Shown here in pieces: positions 6,895 to 12,680 of a stretch of DNA of 12,680 nucleotides (positions are counted from its first letter, which is position 1; each line of letters opens with the position of its first letter). The position numbers and the translations under genes were made by a program. The notes under the pieces were generated by a model. That model was not told the origin of the DNA. It saw nothing but the letters and a program-made list of their open reading frames with translations, and searched no databases. Origin of the DNA: Rhodospirillaceae bacterium UBA6219 (GTDB taxonomy: Bacteria; Pseudomonadota; Alphaproteobacteria; Rhodospirillales; Magnetospirillaceae); NCBI GenBank assembly GCA_002435715.1, contig DISD01000008.1, forward strand, positions 549 to 13,228. The letters are read 5' to 3'.

Positions 6895-9735
6895 TCAAAT
6901 CGTCGTGGTCGAGGCCGACCGACCGATCGCGTCGATCAGATCCTGTTTTTCCCACGGTTTTGACAAGACTACCAGATCGGATCGATCCTCGCTGCCATCA
7001 AACGAGAAGCCGCTGATCAGAACCATGGCGATTTGCGGCCGCAATTCCTTGACCTTATGCGCCAGTTCCACCCCGGAAAGACCCGGCATGACGATGTCCG
7101 ATATGACCAGATGCAAATCTTCGATTTGCTCGACCAATGCGAGAGCCTCGTCACCACTTTCCGCCTCGACCACCGAAAAGCCCAGTTCCATCAACTGGCG
7201 GCGCATGATCTGACGGACGTCCTCGTTGTCTTCGGCGACCAGGGCCAGACGGCCGGGCCAGCGCTGGTCGGACAACGGGACATTTGTGGTGTCCTGATGC
7301 GGCACCGGCTCGGCGCGCGGCAGCAAGATGGTCAGCACCGCCCCCTCGCCCGGTTTGGAATCGATGCGGATGAAGCCGTGCGATTGTTTGACGAAGCCAT
7401 AGACCATGGACAGGCCCAGGCCCGATCCCTGTTCCTTGGTGGTGAAGAACGGCTCGAAAGCGCGGGCCAGGCTGTCGGTGCTGAAACCTTGCCCGCTGTC
7501 GGCGACGATGATTTCCAGGTAATCGTCGGCAGGCGCCATTTCGTCGTACATTTCCGGCGCCTCCAGGGTGCGGATGCGCGCCCCCACCTGCAGACGACCG
7601 CCGCCGGGCATGGCATCACGGGCGTTCAGCACCATGTTGACCAGGGCGTTTTCCAACTGGTTCTGGTCGGCGATGGCCCAGCACGGCACGTCTTCCGGCG
7701 GCAAGACCATGTCGATGGAAGACGGCAGCGAACGACGCAGCAACACCGCCATTTCGCGGATCAAGGCGCCAACATCCACCGGCTGCGGCTTCAGCGGTTG
7801 CCGGCGCGAGAACGCCAGCAGGCGAGACGTGATGTCGGCACCGCGCCGTCCCGCCCGCTGCGCCGGTTCCAGGAACTCGTCCAGCCCTTCGACCGCCGCA
7901 TAACGTTCGCGCGCCGCCGCCAGATTGCCGATGATGATGGACAACAGATTGTTGAAGTCGTGGGCCAGCCCCCCCGACAACTGGCCGACGGCATTCAGGC
8001 GCTGAGCCTCCATCAGGCGCCGTTCGGTGTCCTTTTCGTCGGTGACGTCCAAGGACAGCACGAACATGCCCTGCACCAAACCGTCCGGCCCCAATTCGGG
8101 AATCAGCGTCGTCTTGGTGACTGTGGGCTGGCCGCGCGACTGGCCGAAAGTGTATTCGAACGACGATTCCTGGCCCTGCAGCGTTTGCTCCACATGCGGG
8201 CCGATGAATTCATAGGCGTGTCGCCCCAAGGTCTCGGCCAGGAAACGCCCGACCACCTGGCCTTTGTCACGCCGCACCAGACCGGCCCAATGCCGGTTGG
8301 CGAAGCGGATGCGCTGGTCGCGCCCCAAATAGGCGATGGCGGCCGGAATGGCATCCAGGATCAGACGCTGACGCGATTCGTTTTCCGCCAAGGCCGCCTG
8401 GGCCCGGTCCTGCAATTCCACCGCCTGCAACAGGCGACGATTGCTGTCTTCCAATTCGGCGGTGCGGTCGCGCACCCGGCTGTCCAAGGTGGCGATGTTG
8501 TCCTGGACCCGCTGGATCATGCCGTCAAACGCCGTGGCCAGGATGCCGATTTCGTCGTCGCGGGTGATGCCGGTACGCACCGACAAATCGCCGCCGCTGA
8601 CTTGCGCCGCGGTGTCCACCAGCCGGCGCAACGGTTCGACCAGACGGCGCGCCGCCAGCCACGCCAAGGCGATGCCGATGACCAGGATGGCCAGCGCCAC
8701 CATCATGATGCGGTTGGACAATTCCACCGCCGAGCTGCGCAGGTCGTCCACATAGACCGAGGACGCGATGTACCAGTCGAAACCGGGGAAGTGCCGGACC
8801 CAGGAAATCTTTTGATAGACGTAATGGTCGGGGTCTTCCGGCTTGTCCCACAGATAAGAAACCGGCTTGCCGCTGTCGGCGGCGGCCTTCAACTCGTCAG
8901 CGATGGAATGGCCCGACAGCGGGTTGTTCTTGCGCGAGAACTCGGTGCCTTCGATGTTGGCATTGGGGTGGATGATCATGTTGTTACGGGCGTCGAAGAT
9001 ATAGACATAGCCGGTGGCGTTGATGCGGATGGCCCGCAACACCTGGCGCAGATCCTCGATGGCCACGTTCATGCGCTTGGCGACTTCGGCGTCGATGTCC
9101 GCCAGATAGGCGCCGGTCCCCACCACCAGACGATGCTGGGGCAGGTCCTTGAAATAGGAAATCTTCTGTTCGGTCTGATGGGTGTCGCCCTTGGGCCGCG
9201 CCCACGGATAGGTGTGGAAGCCCTCGCCCCACGCCCGGGCGGTGGAAATGATCATCGGGATGATGGTGTTGCCCGATTGGTCCCGGAACTCGGCGGCGTT
9301 GCGGCCCTGGAAAAACGGATCAGGGTGCGACAGCAGGTTCGAATAGTAATCGGTGACCCAGATATAGTCGTTGTTGCCGTACTTCATGGCCTTGAGGCCG
9401 TCGAAGACCTGACGGCGGGCCTCGGCGTCGGTGATCTCGCCCCGGTCGCGCTGGGCGAAGACCCAGTCGATATAAGACGCGGCCAGTTGCACCACGTGAC
9501 GCAATTGCTGCTTGTACGACTTTTCCGTCTCGGCCCGCTGTTCTTCCAGTCCGCCCTTGATCTTGGCCGCCATCTTGAAGACGTTTTCCAAGATGGCGCC
9601 CGACGCGTTCAGCTCGATCTCATAGGCCTTTTGCTCGACCAGCGGCACCACCAGCAGATAGACCGCGGCCGAAAACAGGCCGACGACGATCAGCATGGTG
9701 GAAAACAGGCGGTGGAACAGGCGCGAGCGGATCAT
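6895..9735 (-). CDS. Hybrid sensor histidine kinase (Cache, HAMP, PAS, HisKA, HATPase, receiver)
   Basis: A 946-residue inner-membrane kinase. TM1 (about 10-32) and TM2 (343-363) bracket a periplasmic sensor of about 310 residues with two Cache-like repeats, recognisable by YIWVTDYYSNLLSHPDP (124-140) and GYVYIFDARNNMIIHPN (242-258). HAMP (about 361-415) and a coiled coil follow, then PAS (453-575). The kinase core has phosphoacceptor His592 in GGLAHDFNNLL, N-box Asn704 (VLNARDAM), G1 at 746-750 (DSGQG) and G2 (GSGLGLSMVYG). The C-terminal receiver has E835/D836, phosphoacceptor Asp880 and Lys926. All catalytic residues look intact. The ATG at 9735 follows an in-frame TAA 9 bases earlier, so the start is well fixed, although the ribosome site is weak. 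Cache sensors commonly bind small organic acids or amino acids; the ligand here is unknown. Translation is probably coupled to the response regulator gene. Confidence 0.95.
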   Translation of the reverse strand: MIRSRLFHRLFSTMLIVVGLFSAAVYLLVVPLVEQKAYEIELNASGAILENVFKMAAKIKGGLEEQRAETEKSYKQQLRHVVQLAASYIDWVFAQRDRGEITDAEARRQVFDGLKAMKYGNNDYIWVTDYYSNLLSHPDPFFQGRNAAEFRDQSGNTIIPMIISTARAWGEGFHTYPWARPKGDTHQTEQKISYFKDLPQHRLVVGTGAYLADIDAEVAKRMNVAIEDLRQVLRAIRINATGYVYIFDARNNMIIHPNANIEGTEFSRKNNPLSGHSIADELKAAADSGKPVSYLWDKPEDPDHYVYQKISWVRHFPGFDWYIASSVYVDDLRSSAVELSNRIMMVALAILVIGIALAWLAARRLVEPLRRLVDTAAQVSGGDLSVRTGITRDDEIGILATAFDGMIQRVQDNIATLDSRVRDRTAELEDSNRRLLQAVELQDRAQAALAENESRQRLILDAIPAAIAYLGRDQRIRFANRHWAGLVRRDKGQVVGRFLAETLGRHAYEFIGPHVEQTLQGQESSFEYTFGQSRGQPTVTKTTLIPELGPDGLVQGMFVLSLDVTDEKDTERRLMEAQRLNAVGQLSGGLAHDFNNLLSIIIGNLAAARERYAAVEGLDEFLEPAQRAGRRGADITSRLLAFSRRQPLKPQPVDVGALIREMAVLLRRSLPSSIDMVLPPEDVPCWAIADQNQLENALVNMVLNARDAMPGGGRLQVGARIRTLEAPEMYDEMAPADDYLEIIVADSGQGFSTDSLARAFEPFFTTKEQGSGLGLSMVYGFVKQSHGFIRIDSKPGEGAVLTILLPRAEPVPHQDTTNVPLSDQRWPGRLALVAEDNEDVRQIMRRQLMELGFSVVEAESGDEALALVEQIEDLHLVISDIVMPGLSGVELAHKVKELRPQIAMVLISGFSFDGSEDRSDLVVLSKPWEKQDLIDAIGRSASTTTI

Positions 9736-9803
9736 GCCGACAGATTAGCGCCAGTTTCGACGCTTCTTCAAGACGAACCGACAACAGAAAGAATGTAACC
9801 AAT

Positions 9804-9819
9804 TGTGAAAGAGGTCACA
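9804..9819. promoter_or_regulatory. CRP-type palindromic binding site upstream of the kinase gene
   Basis: TGTGA (9804-9808), six bases, TCACA (9815-9819) is an exact match to the core CRP consensus half-sites, within AATTGTGA and TCACATTC flanks that also resemble it. A further TCACA occurs 16 bases on at 9831. The site lies in the 95-base gap after the ribbon-helix-helix gene, with its centre about 76 bases before the kinase start. A weak -10-like TACATT (complement of 9792-9797) lies immediately downstream in the kinase direction. Whether a CRP homologue would activate or repress cannot be told. Confidence 0.55.
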
Positions 9820-9830
9820 TTCATAAGTAT

Positions 9831-10046
9831 TCACACACCGGCAATCCGCGAGCGCATGTCATTGAAGACATATACGCGTATCGACGAAGACAAATTCCCC
9901 GTCCGATCCGAATCGATTTGACTGACCAATTGGTTGATGGACAGACCAAGCCGGTCGGCGATCAAGCGCAACTCGTCCCAAAATTCCGGTTCCAACGAAA
10001 CGGAACTGGCGTGACCCGAGATGATGATCGAATGCTTGCGCAGCAT
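9831..10046 (-). CDS. Small ribbon-helix-helix domain protein (RHH_4 type)
   Basis: A 71-residue protein built almost entirely of one ribbon-helix-helix fold. A strand segment, ASSVSLEPEF (13-22), is followed by helices WDELRLIADRLG and SINQLVSQIDSD, then NLSSSIRVYVFNDMR. This wording fits the RHH_4 family (PF13467 by recall), common as stand-alone genes in alphaproteobacteria; such folds usually dimerise and bind DNA through the strand. GGAG lies 11 bases before the ATG, rather far but usable. It lies 95 bases upstream of the kinase gene on the same strand, so it could be co-transcribed or autoregulated, but a role in the two-component system is a guess. No toxin gene accompanies it, arguing against a toxin-antitoxin pair. 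Confidence 0.85.
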   Translation of the reverse strand: MLRKHSIIISGHASSVSLEPEFWDELRLIADRLGLSINQLVSQIDSDRTGNLSSSIRVYVFNDMRSRIAGV

Positions 10047-10102
10047 ATCAAGAAGTTCTCCGCTTCGGGTCGCCGCACCCTGAGGTTTTCACGAATCTGT
10101 CT

Positions 10103-10133
10103 TTGGAAAGCCACGGAAACGGCACTGTATCAT
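10103..10133 (+). promoter_or_regulatory. Possible promoter for the FlaF-like gene
   Basis: TTGGAA (10103-10108) and TATCAT (10128-10133, five of six consensus bases) are separated by 19 bases, longer than ideal. Transcription would begin near 10140, about 105 bases before the ATG at 10247. It is the only reasonable candidate in this divergent gap. Confidence 0.3.
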
Positions 10134-10246
10134 GTTTTCCAACGGGATAGGTGAATCCCACCCCAAACCTCAGGTCGATTGAGGATGTGCATAGCGCCAT
10201 TCTACACTTCGGTCACGGGGGAAAAACAGGTCTCAGGGAGGATGAA

Positions 10247-10681
10247 ATGGAATCCATGCCCATACCCGTGCGCCTGACCTTGGCGGAAAGCACTGCCGCC
10301 GCCCTGGCTGAAGCCGCCGACGACCTGAGCAGTGCCTGCGACGCCGACCGCTTCGTCGCCGCGCTGGATGTCAACCACCGGCTGTGGCTGACCCTGGCGC
10401 AGATCGCCGCCGCCCAGGATTGGCGCCACCTGAACCGCCATCTGGCCGATTTCGTCGTTTCGTCGTCACGTACCGCCGGTCGCGGCCTGTCCGACGAACG
10501 CCTGGAAACCCTGGTGGAAATCAACCGCGAGGTCTGCAAGCGCCTGACCAGCGGCCGCGCCTTGCCCGCCATCCGCCAACGGGCCAAGCTGGCTTGGCAG
10601 GAACGTGGCCGCCCCTATGGTCTGCCGCTGGATCGCTGGCTGATCTCGGAAATGGAACGCCAGTCCAAGGCCGCCCATTAA
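10247..10681 (+). CDS. FlaF-like protein (possible flagellin synthesis regulator)
   Basis: A 144-residue, mostly helical, soluble protein. The central part, RFVAALDVNHRLWLTLAQI (about 36-54), followed by a stretch ending LETLVEINREVCKRL (about 85-99), follows the pattern I remember for FlaF, an alphaproteobacterial protein that helps flagellin synthesis and acts with FlbT. FlaF has an equivalent A(L/I)-NR-LW--L block and a closing LI-INR-IM--L block. The FlaF N-terminal half is less recognisable, and the C-terminal tail (RGRPYGLPLDRW) extends beyond what I recall for FlaF. The start at 10247 is chosen because AGGGAGG (10235-10241) lies 5 bases upstream; an in-frame ATG at 10151 lacks one and would add 32 unlikely residues. 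No flagellin or flbT is nearby. The identification is tentative. Confidence 0.6.
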   Translation: MESMPIPVRLTLAESTAAALAEAADDLSSACDADRFVAALDVNHRLWLTLAQIAAAQDWRHLNRHLADFVVSSSRTAGRGLSDERLETLVEINREVCKRLTSGRALPAIRQRAKLAWQERGRPYGLPLDRWLISEMERQSKAAH

Positions 10682-11076
10682 TCCGACGGCAAACCGTCGC
10701 CCTGATGTTCGTCACCCTTTAACCGCAGACGCCACATCAGGGCCACCGTCGCCCCCTTGAAGGCCGGCAGCAGGATACCGATCAGCATCAGGGCAGCAGC
10801 CATGGTGGCGGCGACAAAAGGCGCCAAGGGCGGTGACCACGCCTGTTCCACCCACAATGCCCCTGGCACCACCACATGGGCCACGGCGAACAGGGTGAAA
10901 TAGGCCGGACCGTCATCGGCGCGGATGTGCCCCAACTTCTCGCCACAACTCAGACAATGGGGCATCACCCGCAGATAGGCGAACAATACCCGCCCCTGCC
11001 CGCAATGCGGACAGCGGCCGGTGAAACCGCGCCACAGAACCATCGGCAACGGCAAGGACGGGCGAGAATGCTCCAT
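10678..11076 (-). CDS. DUF983 family zinc-ribbon membrane protein
   Basis: A 132-residue protein of the DUF983 family, whose function is unknown. Near the N-terminus RGFTGRCPHCGQG and, about 20 residues later, CLSCGEK supply two CxxC pairs expected to bind one metal ion, probably zinc. The pattern LGHIRADDGPAYFTLF follows, typical of the family. Two hydrophobic helices come after it: about YFTLFAVAHVVVPGALWV and FVAATMAAALMLIGILLPAF. The start at 11076 is preferred because AGGG lies close upstream and the product begins right before the family's first conserved motif (LWRGFTGRCP). An ATG at 11142 would add 22 unrelated residues. In some alphaproteobacteria I recall DUF983 genes near cytochrome oxidase genes; none is seen here. 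Its stop codon overlaps that of the FlaF-like gene. Confidence 0.88.
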   Translation of the reverse strand: MEHSRPSLPLPMVLWRGFTGRCPHCGQGRVLFAYLRVMPHCLSCGEKLGHIRADDGPAYFTLFAVAHVVVPGALWVEQAWSPPLAPFVAATMAAALMLIGILLPAFKGATVALMWRLRLKGDEHQGDGLPSD

Positions 11077-11105
11077 GTCCCTGACATGGGAATGACCGGC
11101 AAAGA

Positions 11106-11134
11106 TTGCCAGACTATGCCTTTGGGAATAGTCT
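11106..11134 (+). promoter_or_regulatory. Candidate bacteriohemerythrin promoter with embedded dyad
   Basis: TTGCCA (11106-11111, five of six to the -35 consensus) is followed after 17 bases by TAGTCT (11129-11134, a poor -10). Transcription would start about 20 bases before the ATG at 11162. An inverted repeat, AGACTAT (11111-11117) and ATAGTCT (11128-11134), spaced by 10 bases, exactly spans the region between the two hexamers. This geometry suits a repressor or MerR-like regulator binding within the spacer. Confidence 0.4.
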
Positions 11135-11161
11135 ATAGCCAATGGTGCAAGAGGCAGTCTG

Positions 11162-11572
11162 ATGACCCTGGAATGGAAACATGAATACGAAACCGGATCG
11201 TCCCGGATCGACGACGAACACCGGGTGTTTCTGGATCTGGTCCGTGAGTTCGTCGAAGAGAACGAAGACGGGGCCGAACACAGCGTTCTGCTGCGCTTGG
11301 CCCACGAAATCTACAAATATGCCGATTTCCACTTTTTCAGCGAAGAAAGGATGATGAAGCGCATTCGCTATGCCGACCTCGCCCATCATCATCAAGTCCA
11401 TCAGCACTTACTGGAAGAGTTGCGTCTGTACGTGGAATCCCTGGCCACGGACGCCTCCCAGGCGCCGACCATGGCACGCTTTCTGGTGCGCTGGTTCACC
11501 AGTCACACTGTCAGCGAAGACACCAAACTGGCCAGCGCCATTGCCGCCCACGAAGCGAGCCGCAAACATTAA
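11162..11572 (+). CDS. Bacteriohemerythrin (single-domain O2-binding di-iron protein)
   Basis: A 136-residue four-helix-bundle protein that reversibly binds O2 at a non-haem di-iron centre in the cytoplasm. All seven iron ligands of the family can be placed: His20 (RIDDEH), His57 and Glu61 (HFFSEE), His76 and His80 (HHQVH), and His115 and Asp120 (HTVSED). The spacing matches the Methylococcus protein as I recall it. The N-terminal LEWKHEYETGSSRIDDEH is also typical. The length is that of a stand-alone domain with no sensor or chemoreceptor fusion. A GAGG ribosome site lies about 8 bases before the ATG. Such proteins are proposed to deliver O2 to oxidases or to sense and buffer it in microaerophiles. 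A strong hairpin lies directly at its stop codon. Confidence 0.95.
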   Translation: MTLEWKHEYETGSSRIDDEHRVFLDLVREFVEENEDGAEHSVLLRLAHEIYKYADFHFFSEERMMKRIRYADLAHHHQVHQHLLEELRLYVESLATDASQAPTMARFLVRWFTSHTVSEDTKLASAIAAHEASRKH

Positions 11573-11594
11573 GGGCGCCCCGAAGGGCGCCCTT
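11571..11594. terminator. Strong bidirectional hairpin terminator
   Basis: AAGGGCGCCC (11571-11580) pairs perfectly with GGGCGCCCTT (11585-11594) around a 4-base loop. On the leftward strand the loop reads TTCG closed by C and G, the exceptionally stable cUUCGg tetraloop. It starts within the bacteriohemerythrin stop codon (11570-11572) and lies 23 bases beyond the fumarase stop. It therefore sits between two convergent genes and probably terminates or protects both transcripts. T tracts are only two bases long. Confidence 0.75.
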
Positions 11595-11616
11595 GTCGTA
11601 TCCCCCGCCCTCTTGA

Positions 11617-12680
11617 TCAGTGGGCGAAATCGGCGAAGAAGTCATTGCCCTTGTCGTCGACGACAATGAAGGCCGGGAAGTCGACCACTTCGATGCGCCA
11701 GATGGCTTCCATCCCCAGTTCCGGGTATTCCACCACTTCCACCTTCTTGATGCAGTCCTGGGCCAGACGGGCGGCGGCGCCACCGATGGACCCCAGATAG
11801 AAACCGCCATGCTTTTTACAGGCGTCGGTGACGGCCTGCGAACGGTTGCCCTTGGCGATCATCAGCATCGAGCCGCCGGCGGCCTGGAACTGATCCACAT
11901 AGGAATCCATGCGGCCGGCGGTGGTGGGGCCGAACGAACCCGAAGCCATGCCGGTGGGGGTCTTGGCCGGACCGGCGTAATAGACACCCATCTGCTTGAA
12001 ATATTCCGGCAGGCCCTCGCCACGATCCAGACGTTCCTTCAGCTTGGCGTGGGCGATGTCGCGGGCGACGATCATCGGGCCGGTCAGGCTGACGCGGGTT
12101 TTGATGGGGTATTGCGACAAGGTCTTGCGGATTTCGTCCATGGGACGGTTCAGGTCGATCTTGACCACTTCGCCCGACAGCTTGCTGGTGTCGATTTCCG
12201 GCAGATACTTGGCGGGATCGCGTTCCAGGGCTTCCACATAGACGCCGTCCTTGGTGATCTTGCCCAGGATCTGACGGTCGGCCGAGCACGACACGCCAAT
12301 GGCCACCGGGCAGGACGCACCGTGACGGGGCAGACGGATGACGCGCACGTCGTGGCAGAAATACTTGCCGCCGAACTGGGCGCCGATGCCCATGTCCTGG
12401 GTCATCTTCAGGACCACCTGTTCCAGTTCCACATCGCGGAAGGCGCGACCCTGGTTGTTGCCGCTGGTGGGCAGGCTGTCCAGATACTTGGCGCTGGCCA
12501 ATTTCACCGTCTTCAGCGCCATTTCCGCCGACAGGCCGCCGATGACGATGGCCAGATGGTAGGGCGGGCAGGCCGAGGTCCCCAGGGTACGGATCTGGGC
12601 GTCCAGGAACTTCAGCAAGCTGGTGGGGTTCAGCAACGCCTTGGTCTGTTGATACAGGAAGGTCTTGTTGGCCGAGCCGC
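11617..12680 (-). CDS. fumA: Fumarate hydratase class I, C-terminal part
   Basis: The last 354 or so codons of an iron-sulfur (class I) fumarase of the TCA cycle, which interconverts fumarate and L-malate in the cytoplasm. The frame is open to the right edge, where GSANKTFLYQQTKALLNP is encoded, so no start lies in the window; the full protein is usually about 550 residues. The match to E. coli FumA is extensive by memory. It includes TLGTSACPPYHLA and GASCPVAIGVSCSADRQ, holding two of the three expected cluster cysteines. AFRDVELE, AQFGGKYFCHDVRVIRL, AHAKLKERLDRGEGLPEYF, GPTTAGRMDSYVDQ and YPELGMEAIWRIEV follow the same pattern. The third cluster cysteine would lie in the missing N-terminal part. 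Such [4Fe-4S] enzymes are oxygen-sensitive, compatible with a low-oxygen lifestyle. The gene converges on the bacteriohemerythrin gene and shares a terminator. Confidence 0.95.
   Translation of the reverse strand, partial: GSANKTFLYQQTKALLNPTSLLKFLDAQIRTLGTSACPPYHLAIVIGGLSAEMALKTVKLASAKYLDSLPTSGNNQGRAFRDVELEQVVLKMTQDMGIGAQFGGKYFCHDVRVIRLPRHGASCPVAIGVSCSADRQILGKITKDGVYVEALERDPAKYLPEIDTSKLSGEVVKIDLNRPMDEIRKTLSQYPIKTRVSLTGPMIVARDIAHAKLKERLDRGEGLPEYFKQMGVYYAGPAKTPTGMASGSFGPTTAGRMDSYVDQFQAAGGSMLMIAKGNRSQAVTDACKKHGGFYLGSIGGAAARLAQDCIKKVEVVEYPELGMEAIWRIEVVDFPAFIVVDDKGNDFFADFAH

Noticed and set aside
7033..9798. A 921-codon open frame on the + strand opposite the hybrid kinase
   Set aside because: It is an antisense shadow produced by GC-rich codon structure. 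Its translation has no recognisable domain and is low-complexity rich in H, G, Q and R, whereas the opposite strand encodes a complete multi-domain kinase.
9831..10046. Ribbon-helix-helix protein as an antitoxin
   Set aside because: No partner toxin gene lies adjacent. The downstream gene is the kinase and the upstream gene is divergent.

Overview
The window is GC-rich, densely coded DNA, probably from an alphaproteobacterium of the Rhodospirillales, and Magnetospirillum-like by recall of the families. Supporting this are a Methylococcus-type bacteriohemerythrin, a FlaF-like protein, an RHH_4-type ribbon-helix-helix protein, a class I fumarase, and a chemoreceptor with the HAMP-linker wording common in that group. 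The genus is an inference; no alignment was run.

Left edge (1-864): the N-terminal third of an acyl-CoA synthetase runs leftward off the window. A 262-base divergent gap with an interrupted inverted repeat separates it from a rightward, signal-peptide-bearing, enterochelin-esterase-like hydrolase (865-2427). The hydrolase stop codon lies inside a strong hairpin.

Centre (2504-10046, all leftward): in transcription order these are a small ribbon-helix-helix protein; a membrane hybrid histidine kinase with a Cache-type periplasmic sensor; an overlapping or closely spaced OmpR-type response regulator; a gap of about 580 bases without a convincing gene; a DctP-type periplasmic solute-binding protein; and a methyl-accepting chemotaxis protein with a large helical periplasmic domain. 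No TRAP membrane subunits (DctQ/DctM) lie beside the binding protein. The set therefore reads as a sensing module: the binding protein captures a small, probably carboxylated, ligand; the chemoreceptor steers motility; and the two-component pair probably adjusts expression. A near-perfect CRP-type palindrome lies upstream of the kinase gene.

Right (10247-12680): a FlaF-like protein (rightward) and a DUF983 zinc-ribbon membrane protein (leftward) meet tail to tail with shared stop-codon bases. Next come a complete single-domain bacteriohemerythrin (rightward, with a dyad in its promoter region), a strong hairpin terminator, and the C-terminal part of a class I fumarase (leftward, truncated by the window).

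No rRNA, tRNA, CRISPR array, insertion sequence or phage gene was seen. The best candidate for a less-described system is the kinase, regulator, orphan binding protein and chemoreceptor cluster.
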